Origin: an uncultured Acidobacteriaceae bacterium
Lineage (GTDB): Bacteria > Acidobacteriota > Terriglobia > Terriglobales > Acidobacteriaceae
Assembly (NCBI GenBank): GCA_903828675.1
Contig: CAIKND010000150.1
Coordinates: 28,951 to 92,950, forward strand
DNA length: 64,000 nt
Reading direction: 5' to 3'
Within the stretch, counting starts at the first letter, position 1; every line of letters begins with the position of its first letter. This document shows positions 8,965-18,400 of the stretch, piece after piece. A program made the position numbers and the translations under genes. Below the pieces are notes generated by a model. It was not told where the DNA came from. It did not search any database and worked only from the letters and a program-made list of their open reading frames with translations.

Positions 8965-10740
8965 TCAACGGCCCTCAACAACCGTAAGTATCTGGTCGAT
9001 CTTCACGTTGGTCAGAACCTGCTTGACGCCGGTGGGCCACGAAAGTTCGATCTTGTCGATCACCGTCGCCTTGCCTAAGCCAAAATGAACGCGTTTGTCG
9101 CTCGACGAACTGTAACCCACGGCAGTTGTAGCCTGGTTGAATTGCACACCTTCAGAAGTTGTAATTTTGATCTTTGTGCCCAGTCCGTCACGGTTATCTT
9201 TAGTCCCCACGAGCTTCAGTATGATCCAGTGGTTACCGTCCGCAGTTCGGTTCATAAAAAGTTGAGACTTGTCATTCAGCGTACTCACCACCACATCTAT
9301 CTTTCCGTCGTTATTGATATCGCCGAACGCCGCTCCACGGTGGTTGCGGGGCTCTAGAAATGCTGCGCCGGCCGTCGAGCTTACGTCGGTAAATGTGAAG
9401 TTCTTGTCGTTGCGCAGCAATCCGTTCGGAATCAAGGCAGGCCGATGGAGTACCTCCAATTCGTTGTCGAGGATTGCGCCGCCCGCGGTAAACAGGTCCT
9501 TCCAGCCGTCGTTGTCGAAATCGAATGCGCCCGTACCCCACGCCGTCATCCGGCGGCTGAACGCCGTCATTCCCGAGACCTCGGTCACATCCTCAAAATC
9601 CTTGCCGGCGTTCTTGTAGATCGGAAAAGTGTTGCCGAACATCGCGGTGTGAAAGATATCGGCAAGCCCGTCGTTGTTCAAATCGCGAAAGTCCGCCCCC
9701 ATGCCCGCAACCACACTGCCATTCGACCTGTACGCAACCCCCGTCTCCAACGCAACATCTGTGAAAGTTCCATCGCCGTTGTTATGCAGCAAAAAGTTGG
9801 GAAAGGTGTCGTTCGAGACAAATACGTCGCTAAATCCATCGTTATCATAGTCGGCAAAGGCCAGCCCCATGCCTTTGCCCGCGTACTGCCCTATATGCGA
9901 AGATTCCGACACGTCGGTAAACGTTCCGTTCCCGTTATTGCGGTAAAGGATGTTAGCGGTTCCTTTGAAATTGCCAGGGGCGCAATAAGTGCTGATGCCG
10001 TCGATCGAGCATAACTTGCAATTTGCAATGTCGTAGTCGAGATAGTTGATCACCAAAAGATCGAGAAGGCCGTCGTTGTTATAGTCGAACCATCCTGCCG
10101 CCACCGCCCATGGTTTGCCGCCACCTGCAGTCCGCCCGCTAGCTCCGGCCTTATCGGTAACATCGGTAAAGGTTCCGTCGCCGTTGTTATGCAAGAGTTG
10201 GTTCCGGTTCACGCCCGCAACATAGAGGTCCACAAAGCCGTCGTTGTCATAATCGCCGGCGGCCACTCCCATCGAATAACCAACTCCCTTTACACCCGCC
10301 TGCTCAGTCACGTCGGTAAAAGTTCCATCACCGTTGTTGCGATAAAGGCGGTTCCAATAACTCGGGTCGGATTTGTCAAGGGAGGGAATGGCCGCGCCAT
10401 TCGTAAAGAAGATATCCAGCAAGCCATCGTTGTTGTAATCGAACAGGGCCATCCCGCCCAGCATCGTCTCAATCGAATATCTTTGCGGACTTACGCTGTT
10501 CTTCAGTTGAAACTTGATGCCGGAGGCCAAGATCACGTCCTCGAAAGTAATTCCTCCCTGGGACGAGGAGTCAGGCGCTGAAACGCGGGCGACGCTTTGA
10601 GCAGGTGCAGATTGTGCCGCCCTCCGATTCGAAGGTCTTGCGCCCTGTAGAGCATTTACGAATCGGCAGAACTGGGCTTGGGAAATCAAGATGAACGCGA
10701 AGACCAAGGTCTTCCAGATCGGACCGGAAACGGCGCTCAC
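8965..10740 (-). CDS. CRTAC1 family protein (FG-GAP propeller with ASPIC/UnbV C-terminus)
   Basis: I choose the GTG at 10740 (591 residues) rather than the in-frame ATG at 10761, because AGGAGAG lies 6-8 bases upstream of the GTG and the ATG has no such site. The N-terminus has a signal sequence (WKTLVFAFILISQAQF). FG-GAP/VCBS repeats fill about residues 90-480 (DYNNDGLLDIFFTNGA, DYDNDGFVDLYVAG, DYNNDGLLDLLVINY, DYDNDGFSDVFVSNDT, DLNNDGLADIFHTAMFG, DFDNDGWKDLFTAGG, DINNDGKIDVVVS). The ASPIC/UnbV module closes the protein (LGTKIKITTSEGV, RVHFGLGKATVIDKIELSWP). It has a Sec-type signal whereas its convergent paralogue has a Tat-type one. The divergent neighbour is the six-gene operon starting at 11017, 276 bases away. 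Confidence 0.9.
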   Translation of the reverse strand: MSAVSGPIWKTLVFAFILISQAQFCRFVNALQGARPSNRRAAQSAPAQSVARVSAPDSSSQGGITFEDVILASGIKFQLKNSVSPQRYSIETMLGGMALFDYNNDGLLDIFFTNGAAIPSLDKSDPSYWNRLYRNNGDGTFTDVTEQAGVKGVGYSMGVAAGDYDNDGFVDLYVAGVNRNQLLHNNGDGTFTDVTDKAGASGRTAGGGKPWAVAAGWFDYNNDGLLDLLVINYLDYDIANCKLCSIDGISTYCAPGNFKGTANILYRNNGNGTFTDVSESSHIGQYAGKGMGLAFADYDNDGFSDVFVSNDTFPNFLLHNNGDGTFTDVALETGVAYRSNGSVVAGMGADFRDLNNDGLADIFHTAMFGNTFPIYKNAGKDFEDVTEVSGMTAFSRRMTAWGTGAFDFDNDGWKDLFTAGGAILDNELEVLHRPALIPNGLLRNDKNFTFTDVSSTAGAAFLEPRNHRGAAFGDINNDGKIDVVVSTLNDKSQLFMNRTADGNHWIILKLVGTKDNRDGLGTKIKITTSEGVQFNQATTAVGYSSSSDKRVHFGLGKATVIDKIELSWPTGVKQVLTNVKIDQILTVVEGR

Positions 10741-11016
10741 GTCATCTCTCCTGTGGCGCATCGTCGAGACGGTTTTGGGAGAACTTGCGGATTGGGGCGA
10801 AGGGCCATTGGCTCCGGTCAGTATAATTCGTGCTCCCTGCGTCCGTCTTCGTTGCGCGGTTCGCTTCCGAACCGCGATCTTGTCACGAATGACGCAGTGC
10901 GAGCAGGAAGACTCCTTCCTCTACCTGCCGCATCTTCTATTTGGTGCGCGGTGTTTGCGTTTGAGCCTCATCTGCGGTATCTTCAGTGCGATCCTGCCTG
11001 GAACAGAGAATTCACC

Positions 11017-13020
11017 ATGAAACTTCAGCGGCGGAGTGTGACGGTCAGTGCAATCGCGGTTGCCCTCGTATGTTTAGGTACATTCGGGATCGTTGCCTGG
11101 CGCGTCGAGCGGACTATGGTCGGCTCAAGTCGCGAAGCCGCGCAACGGGAACTGCTTGGCCTGGAAGTCCGAGCACTCGTAGCGCAGCCGAACCCCGGCT
11201 TCGAGGGGATTACCACGCCAGCCATATATGAAAGCGCGGCCGTGTTCCAGGGGCAAATCTACTTGGCTGGTCCGGCAGCCCTCTACGCTTACGCCGCCGA
11301 TGGAACCCAGGAACATATCTATCGCACCGGTATGGACCTGCCCGCCGCTCCTTTAGGTCAGTTGGTGGTAGGCATGATGGCTGGCTCGCGGCAACCGGAA
11401 TTGTTGATTGCAACCTCCGGGGAGGGTGTCCTCGCCTTCGATGGCCAGCAATTCCGGCAGATCCGCGCCAGTCTGGCTGAGGCACGCACCGTTACCGCCC
11501 TGCTGCCGCTTTCGTCCGGCCTGCTGCTGATCGGCACCGCCAAGCTTGGGCTTCTGATCTATGACGGCAAGACCCTCAAGAGATTCCACACCACAACCAG
11601 CAATGTCTATGTGACGGCTCTCGCAGGCACTGAAGCCGAATTGTGGGTCGGCACCTTGAACGACGGGCTGCTCTATTGGCATGGTGGACAAACCGAACGC
11701 ATCAGTGAGGATCAGGGCTTGCCGGACCGCCGCGTCGAGCAGATCGTCCTGGGCGAAGCGGGAAAGCCTGCGGCGAGAGCCTACATCGGTACACCAGTTG
11801 GGGTTGCGGAGATGCGAGACGGTAAAATCGTCCGCATTCTGGCGAAGGGCAGATACGCTCACGCGCTTTCAACAGATGGGAATACGCTGCTTGTCGGTCA
11901 GGTCGAAACCGGTATAACGCGCGTGCCCCTGTCTGGTCCGGACAACGACGTCAAAGCAAGGCGACCTATTGTGGCTCGGATAAGCGCAATTCCAGGCGAC
12001 TCCAAAACAGGATCAGCAGCCAGCGCCCAAAGCAGCGGAACAACAGCACTGACCATCAAACAGTTTCTGAGAGTGGGTGAGACCAGCTATGCGCTCGCCA
12101 GCGACGGCTTGCTTCAGCAGGAATCCGGTGACGAATGGCGTCGCGTACTTGGCGGGGGCGGGTCCCAACTCACAGGCAGGGATATCTCTGCGTTGATGGT
12201 GGCCTCCGATGGGCGGCTCTGGGTGGGTTACTTCGACAGCGGCCTCGACATTCTGTCCGCGCTCGGCGGAAAGGTTCAGCATGTCGAAAACGAGCATGTA
12301 TTCTGCGTGAATCGAATTGTAGAAGATCCCCGGCGCGGCGTCGTGGCGGTAGCCACTGCGAATGGGTTGGTCATGTTCGACCACGAAGGGCATCAGAAGC
12401 AGGTGCTCGCACGCGATGCCGGATTGATTGCCAATCATGTGACGGATGTGGCGCTTTACGGCGACGGCATGGCCCTGGCCACTCCGGCGGGGATTACATT
12501 TCTGGATGCCGGCGGCGCACACAGCATCTATGCCTTTCAGGGCCTGGTAAACAATCACGTATACGCCTTGGGCGTCAGTGGAGACCAGTTGGTCGCCGGC
12601 ACTCTGGGCGGACTCTCGCTGCTCTCTGGCGGCCAGGTCCGCAGGAATCTCAACACGTCTACTTCGGGTTTGAAACACAACTGGATCACCGGCCTCACCG
12701 CGGTCGGCAGCGATTGGCTGGTCGGCACTTATGGCGCAGGTGTTTTGAGGCTGGCAGCCGATGGCAGCGTCACTTCAACCGATGCGACCCGCATAGGGAT
12801 GGTCGTGAATCCCACCGCCATGGTGTCCGATGGGCGCGTGGTGTTGGCCGGCACCCTGGGCCAGGGCCTGATGGTGGGCGATGCAAGCGGGACTCGATGG
12901 AAGACGGTAACCGCGGGATTGCCGTCTTTGAATGTCACGGCGCTGGCTGTGCATGATGGCATTGTGTACGTTGGCACAGAAAACGGCCTCGTAAAAATCT
13001 CGGAAGACAAGCTGCAATGA
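11017..13020 (+). CDS. Membrane-anchored two-component-regulator-type beta-propeller protein
   Basis: The product is 667 residues from the ATG at 11017; a longer frame from 10678 would overlap the divergent gene and adds no signal sequence. Residues 9-27 (VSAIAVALVCLGTFGIVAW) form a signal anchor. The body is made of repeated short strands typical of Reg_prop/YVTN-like propellers (GLLYWHGGQTERISEDQGLP, DGRLWVGYFDSGLDILSALG, NWITGLTAVGSDWLVGTYGA, VYVGTENGLVKI), as found in periplasmic sensor regions of hybrid kinases, but there is no kinase or output domain. It is the first gene of a tight six-gene operon; its TGA overlaps the ATG of the next gene (ATGA). I infer a periplasmic ligand-sensing or scaffold role. 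Confidence 0.85.
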   Translation: MKLQRRSVTVSAIAVALVCLGTFGIVAWRVERTMVGSSREAAQRELLGLEVRALVAQPNPGFEGITTPAIYESAAVFQGQIYLAGPAALYAYAADGTQEHIYRTGMDLPAAPLGQLVVGMMAGSRQPELLIATSGEGVLAFDGQQFRQIRASLAEARTVTALLPLSSGLLLIGTAKLGLLIYDGKTLKRFHTTTSNVYVTALAGTEAELWVGTLNDGLLYWHGGQTERISEDQGLPDRRVEQIVLGEAGKPAARAYIGTPVGVAEMRDGKIVRILAKGRYAHALSTDGNTLLVGQVETGITRVPLSGPDNDVKARRPIVARISAIPGDSKTGSAASAQSSGTTALTIKQFLRVGETSYALASDGLLQQESGDEWRRVLGGGGSQLTGRDISALMVASDGRLWVGYFDSGLDILSALGGKVQHVENEHVFCVNRIVEDPRRGVVAVATANGLVMFDHEGHQKQVLARDAGLIANHVTDVALYGDGMALATPAGITFLDAGGAHSIYAFQGLVNNHVYALGVSGDQLVAGTLGGLSLLSGGQVRRNLNTSTSGLKHNWITGLTAVGSDWLVGTYGAGVLRLAADGSVTSTDATRIGMVVNPTAMVSDGRVVLAGTLGQGLMVGDASGTRWKTVTAGLPSLNVTALAVHDGIVYVGTENGLVKISEDKLQ

Positions 13021-15485
13021 GGAATGCGATGAGACGGGCAAATTGGGCATTGGTGATCGTCTTGGCAATGCGGATAGCGGCTTATGCGGACAGCGGCGTG
13101 CTTGTGCCCACTGATAAGCAAGCGCCTGACCCTTCCATCCTTTCCCTGACCGAGATGCAGGTCGAGATTCACGTGGACAACGGAGACGCCCGCGTCTGGG
13201 TACGCCAGGTCTTCACCAACCACACCGGCTCACCGCAGGAGGGCAATTACCTCTTTGCTTTGCCCGGCGGAACCACCGTCTCCGACTTCGCCGTATGGGA
13301 TGGTCCGGTCCGCATTCCCGCCGTGATTCTTGAGCGCAAGCGGGCAAAAGCCATCTATCAGGAGTTGAAGAGCCAGGCCATCGATCCCGGCCTGCTCGAA
13401 CAGGGCGAACACTCGGCGGATGATGCGCGGAGAAGTTCACTCTTCAGCGCGCACATCGTTCCCATTCCTGCTTACGGCACCAAACGCCTCGAGATCGAGT
13501 ACCACGAACACATCCCCGTATCGGCACGTAAAAGTTACTTCCTCTTGCCCCTTAAGCCCGATGCGTATGCCGTCCAAAAAGTGAAAAAGCTCTCCATCCG
13601 TTTTGAGTTGCACTCAGCCGGGCGCATGAAGGACTTCGCCTTGCAGGGCAAGCTTCTGCCGTTTCACATCGAGCAGCAGGACGAGCACACCATCCGCGGC
13701 TCGGCAGATGCGGCCAACATCGACTTGGCCGAGGACTTTGCCACAGCCTGGACGGTCAACGAGCAGGCAAGCGCCCTTGAAGTCATCGCATTCCGCGATC
13801 CAAATCCAGTTGCTATGGTTGGCGTCGGAATCGATCCTGAGACCGCCCCTCCGAGCGATACCCCCGCCAAGCAGAAAGACAAGCAGAAGCCTCAGTCGAG
13901 CGCGCAGCCGGCGCCGGGCTTCTTTGAGACGCTGGCGCAATTGTCTGTTCCATCTCCAACCGGCGCGCAAGCCGGCCCTGCAGGCAGTCGAACCGTGATC
14001 GTGTTGATGGACACATCGCTTTCCATGCAGTGGGAGAAGCTCGAACGCAGCTATGCGGCAGCCGCCAAATTGCTTGAAAGCCTCGGCCCCGAAGACAAAT
14101 TCAACCTGTTGCTCTACAACACCAGGGTCGAGAGCTTCAAGCCTGCTCCTGTCAAGGCTGATCTGGCCAGCGCAAAAGCGGCAATCGACTGGCTGCGGCA
14201 GAGCCACTTGCGCGGTGGAACGGATTTGCAGAAAGCTCTAGAAGCGGGGCTCGCGCAATTCAGCGCGCCACAATCAACTCCCGGCTCGGCTCCCGCGGAA
14301 GGGCAGGGAACCGCCTTGGTTTTGCTCACCGATGGAGAAGCTACGCGCGGGCTCATTCAGTCCGGCAAGTTATCGGCGTGGTACACAGAAAAGTGGAAGC
14401 AGATTCCCGCCGACCGCCGGCCAAAGACAGACGTGTTTGCAGTGGGCGACGATGCCAACCTCCCGCTCCTGCGCATGCTCAGCCGCAATGGCGGGGTCAT
14501 GGAGCAGGTGCTCTCCACCGAGCCGGTTGACTTCAAGTTGGCGTCTTTTCTCGGCAAGGTCGGTAGAAATCCGATCGGTGATCTGCGCCTTACCATTCCG
14601 CCCAAAGCCGGCGTGGACAAAGTGTATCCGTTGGAGGATGCGGTCTTTGACGGCGGCGAGGCGCGCTGGGTGGGCCAGTATTCCAGGCCACAGAAGAATG
14701 TAAGCTTTCGCGTGGATGGCCAGCAGGATGGCAGAGCATTCAAAGCCGAGGGCAAAGCCGACCTCCCCGTGCAGGATCTCGAACACGATCAGCTACCCCG
14801 GTTGTGGGCCGGTGCGCGCGTGCAAGCTCTGTTGGAGCAGATTGAGCGCGATGGAGAAACCGACGCCGCCATCAACGAAGTGATCCGGCTGGCGCGCAGA
14901 TACAAATTCGTCACGCCCTACACCTCGTTTCTGGCCGCTCCCAGGGCACTTTTGCGTCCCCGCGTAATTCGTCCGGGCGACCCGGTTTTGCGTGTGCATA
15001 CTGACAAGGCAATCGTCTCTGTGATCGCGCTTTTTCCCTTCGGCCTTGAGAAGCCCCTGCGTTATCTGCCCGGAGAGGATGTCTGGCAAACGCGCTTTCT
15101 CGCGCCCACGGATATGAAGGACGGCAGCTACTCCGTCCGGCTCGTGCTTCGCGATACCAACGGCCAGGTATATCGGGAGTCGAAGAATTTTGTCATCGCC
15201 TCCACTCCCCCCACGGTGAAGGTTCGTCTCGATCGCGCCCGTTACCGAACCGGCGAGACTATTCCGCTCCGGGTCAGTGCATCGGAAAGCACTCGAACCC
15301 TCACCGCGCGTTTGGAAGGCCTGGCCCCGGTGAGTCTCCACTGGGATCGCGAGCAAGCGGCGAGCATCGGTCAGATTAACCTGCCGCCGGCATTGCCTCC
15401 CGGCGTGTATATGCTGGCTGTTACCGCAGAGGATATGGCGCACAATCTGGGCAGCGCGGAGGTGCGAATTGAAGTGGTTCCCTGA
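13017..15485 (+). CDS. VIT domain and von Willebrand factor A domain protein, exported
   Basis: The product is 822 residues. It has a signal peptide (WALVIVLAMRIAAYA, about residues 10-24), then a VIT (inter-alpha-trypsin-inhibitor type) domain at about 35-170 (EMQVEIHVDNGDARVWVRQV, NYLFALPGGTTVSDFAVW, AKAIYQELKSQ), then a VWA domain at about 325-510. The metal-ion-dependent adhesion site is complete: D332-T-S-L-S336, a later RGGTDL and LLTDGEAT. The C-terminal third is beta-rich with Ig-like strands. The start codon overlaps the previous stop (ATGA) and the 3' end overlaps the next gene by 17 bases, so translation is probably coupled. VIT/VWA proteins mediate protein-protein contacts at the cell surface; the partner is plausibly the giant TPR protein encoded next. 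Confidence 0.92.
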   Translation: MRNAMRRANWALVIVLAMRIAAYADSGVLVPTDKQAPDPSILSLTEMQVEIHVDNGDARVWVRQVFTNHTGSPQEGNYLFALPGGTTVSDFAVWDGPVRIPAVILERKRAKAIYQELKSQAIDPGLLEQGEHSADDARRSSLFSAHIVPIPAYGTKRLEIEYHEHIPVSARKSYFLLPLKPDAYAVQKVKKLSIRFELHSAGRMKDFALQGKLLPFHIEQQDEHTIRGSADAANIDLAEDFATAWTVNEQASALEVIAFRDPNPVAMVGVGIDPETAPPSDTPAKQKDKQKPQSSAQPAPGFFETLAQLSVPSPTGAQAGPAGSRTVIVLMDTSLSMQWEKLERSYAAAAKLLESLGPEDKFNLLLYNTRVESFKPAPVKADLASAKAAIDWLRQSHLRGGTDLQKALEAGLAQFSAPQSTPGSAPAEGQGTALVLLTDGEATRGLIQSGKLSAWYTEKWKQIPADRRPKTDVFAVGDDANLPLLRMLSRNGGVMEQVLSTEPVDFKLASFLGKVGRNPIGDLRLTIPPKAGVDKVYPLEDAVFDGGEARWVGQYSRPQKNVSFRVDGQQDGRAFKAEGKADLPVQDLEHDQLPRLWAGARVQALLEQIERDGETDAAINEVIRLARRYKFVTPYTSFLAAPRALLRPRVIRPGDPVLRVHTDKAIVSVIALFPFGLEKPLRYLPGEDVWQTRFLAPTDMKDGSYSVRLVLRDTNGQVYRESKNFVIASTPPTVKVRLDRARYRTGETIPLRVSASESTRTLTARLEGLAPVSLHWDREQAASIGQINLPPALPPGVYMLAVTAEDMAHNLGSAEVRIEVVP

Positions 15486-18400
15486 GCGCGTTCAAAAAGC
15501 CTGCAAGTGCACCGCGGAGTTGGCGGCGCTCCATTCTCGCGTCTGGCCTCTACGCATCCGGAAACGCCTGCGCAGAGCCAGCTTTGTTGCCTGTGTCGCC
15601 GCCACAACTCTGGGCGCATTCGGCTCGTTGATCTATTGGCAAAGCCCAGGATTGCTGCTGGGGGCCGGCAACGGAATTGCCCAGTGGCTTGAAAATGCCG
15701 AATCCGGATCGGGCGTGGAGAAGGCGCTCTATCGGCTCATGATGCTGCCCGCGGGCGAGGCCCTCTACCGCCGATCGCCGCGCGAGACCCGCCCAGAGTT
15801 GACTTCGCTCCTCAACACCAGCAAGAACAGCGCGGCGCTCTACTCGTTGATGGCTATGGAAGACGAGCAGGCGCTTGATTTTGATGCGGCCGAGCGCGAC
15901 TGGAAGAGTTGGGCCGAAAAGGCTGACGACAAGGCCGCAGCGAATCTGGACCTGGCGGACTTCTACGAGCGCCGGTTGAAGCCTCAGGAGGAACTCGCAG
16001 CCCTCGAATCGGTTGGTCAAACCGCCGCTAGCCCGTGCGAACGTTGGGCGGCGGCTGAGTCCAGGCAGTCGTGGAAAGCTTGGGAGCGTGCTTTGGGCGT
16101 AGTAGACCGCTTTGCCCTCGGCCGCGCAACCGCTCAGCGGGAATACGCAGGCTGGGAGCGGAGTTATCCCGCCGAAAGGGCGGTCTACGAACGCGAGTTA
16201 TCCTTCCACCTGGCAGGAAAGGACTTTGCCGCCACATCCGCTTTGATTGATCGCTATCGGAAGGCGCTGCCCGGCGACGCGCTGTTCCCCGTCAGGGCCG
16301 AGGCGGAACTGGCAGCCACCCGCGGTTCAGCAAAAGACGGCCTCGCTGTATTCGATCAGACCTTCGAGCCCCTCTGGCCGGCGGAGTTGGTCAAGAGTTA
16401 TTACGAGTTGTTGTCCAGCGGCCACCAGACACTCAAGACGCGCGATGCGCTGCGGGCGCGGCTCGCGTCCCGGCCGGAGGGTGGAGCCGATGCTCTCAAG
16501 GACGCGGCCAAACTCTTTTACATCTTTCAGCAGCAGGGTGAGCCTGAGGCAGCCAAAGCCGTGCTCACTCAGTACCGCGAGCGCAAAGACGAGCGCGGAG
16601 CCGCGTGGACTGCGGATGAACTCTATACTTTCGGACGCCTGCTCGAGAATGCGCAGGACTTTCCCCAGGCCGCGCGTTACTACTATTCCCTGGCGGCAAG
16701 CAAGAATAACTCCGATGCGGAACAGAAGGGGCTCGCTGGGCTCACGCGCATTCTCCTCACCGCTCCGGAGCAGCCTCTAAGAGTTGGCGCTGGCAACCTC
16801 GCGCTCTATAAAAATATCGCCACCATGGATCGCGGGCCCGGATATTTAAATGGCATCCTCTCGCTCTTGCTCAATTCGCAGGGGCCGGATTCGGAGTATT
16901 CCAGCCAGGATCAGCTCGCCGCGCCTTACTTCCATCGTGCCAGGGCCGCCGAGTTGCTCGCAGTGATTGACCGCAGATTCCCTGCCGCTCCAGAGCGCGC
17001 GGACTTGCATGCCCGCCTGATGTACGCTTATGCCGCCTACGGCGAGAACGATGCCGTCATTCGCGAAGGCACGGTGTTTCTCGCGCAGTTTCCAAACGAT
17101 GCGCGCAAGGTCGAAATTGCTTTGGCGGTAGGTGACGTCTACAGCCGCACCAACCAGGCCGAGAAGGAGTTCGCCCTCTACCGTGGCCTCTTGCAGGAAC
17201 TCGCGGCCAGGGCCGATGGCGTTCCACTCGGCCAGGCGGGAACCGCGTACAGCAAGCCTGTCGCCGGCGAGGCCAGCAGACAAACAGAAGTGCAAACTGC
17301 GGGTGGCGCGCGGTCTGGTCAATACGCCCAAGTCCTGGACCGCTATCTCTCTCGCCTGGTTGCGATGCAGAAGTTGCCAGATGCTCTCCAGGTGCTGCGC
17401 GGGGAGCTTGATCGCAATCCACAAGACCCCGGCCTTTATGAAAAGCTGGCGAGCTTCCTTGAGCAGAACCATCTGAACGCTCATCAGGAAGAGATTTATC
17501 AACGCGCCATCGAACAGTTCCAGGACACCAGCTTCGGCACCGGCTGGTATGCCAAGCTTGCGCGCTTCTATCTGCGTGAAAGGCGCGCGGTGGATTACTC
17601 TGCACTCTCGCGCAAAGTTGCCGCAATCTTTTCCGGAACCCAATTGGAAGCCTATCTGCGCGAGGCTCCAGCGCCGGACGCCACGCTCGCCCTTGAGGTG
17701 AATCGCTATGCCCACGACCGGTTTCCGCACGATCTGACATTTGTTCACAATTTGCTGGCCCATTACCACATGCGCCGCCAGTCTTCTGAAGTCGAAAGCC
17801 TGTTGTGGCAACACTGGGCGGAGTCTCCCGAACTGCGCGACCAGTTATTTGAAATGCTCAGCAGCAGCGGCCGTCTTGATGCGCAACTTGATGCGCTCCG
17901 CCAGCAGGCGCCGCAGATCGATAAAGCGGACTGGGCCGCCCTCGCGCAAACCAACCCCGCTGCAGAGCGGTTCTGGCTCGAGTCTTGCCTGTGGCAATCG
18001 CATTTTGAACAGGCGGTGGATGCCGCCGACGCTTTGGCGGCCGAGTATCCTGCCGACGCGGCGCTGGGCCGGCAGGCTTCGTCGCTTTATCGCTCGCTCG
18101 CCTACTTCCATCCCGAAGATACTGACAAGGCCGTCGCAATCGAGAAGCGGTTGCTCAGCGCCAAGCCGGACGATTTGGAAACCCTCGCGCGCATCGGGGA
18201 CATCTACGCGGATCGCGGGCGCATGGCGGAGGCGGCCCCCTTCTGGACCCGCATGGCCCAGGTGCATCCCGGCAATGCCGACGGTTATCTGCAATCGGCC
18301 ACCGTGTTTTGGGATTACTTCGATTTTGCCTCCGCATCAACCCAACTGCGCAATGCGCGCGAGCGTCTGGCAACCCCTGCTCTGTTCGCCTATCAGGCCG

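Noticed and set aside
10678..11016. N-terminal extension of the propeller gene
   Set aside because: It would overlap the divergent CRTAC1 gene; the ATG at 11017 gives a proper signal anchor at once.
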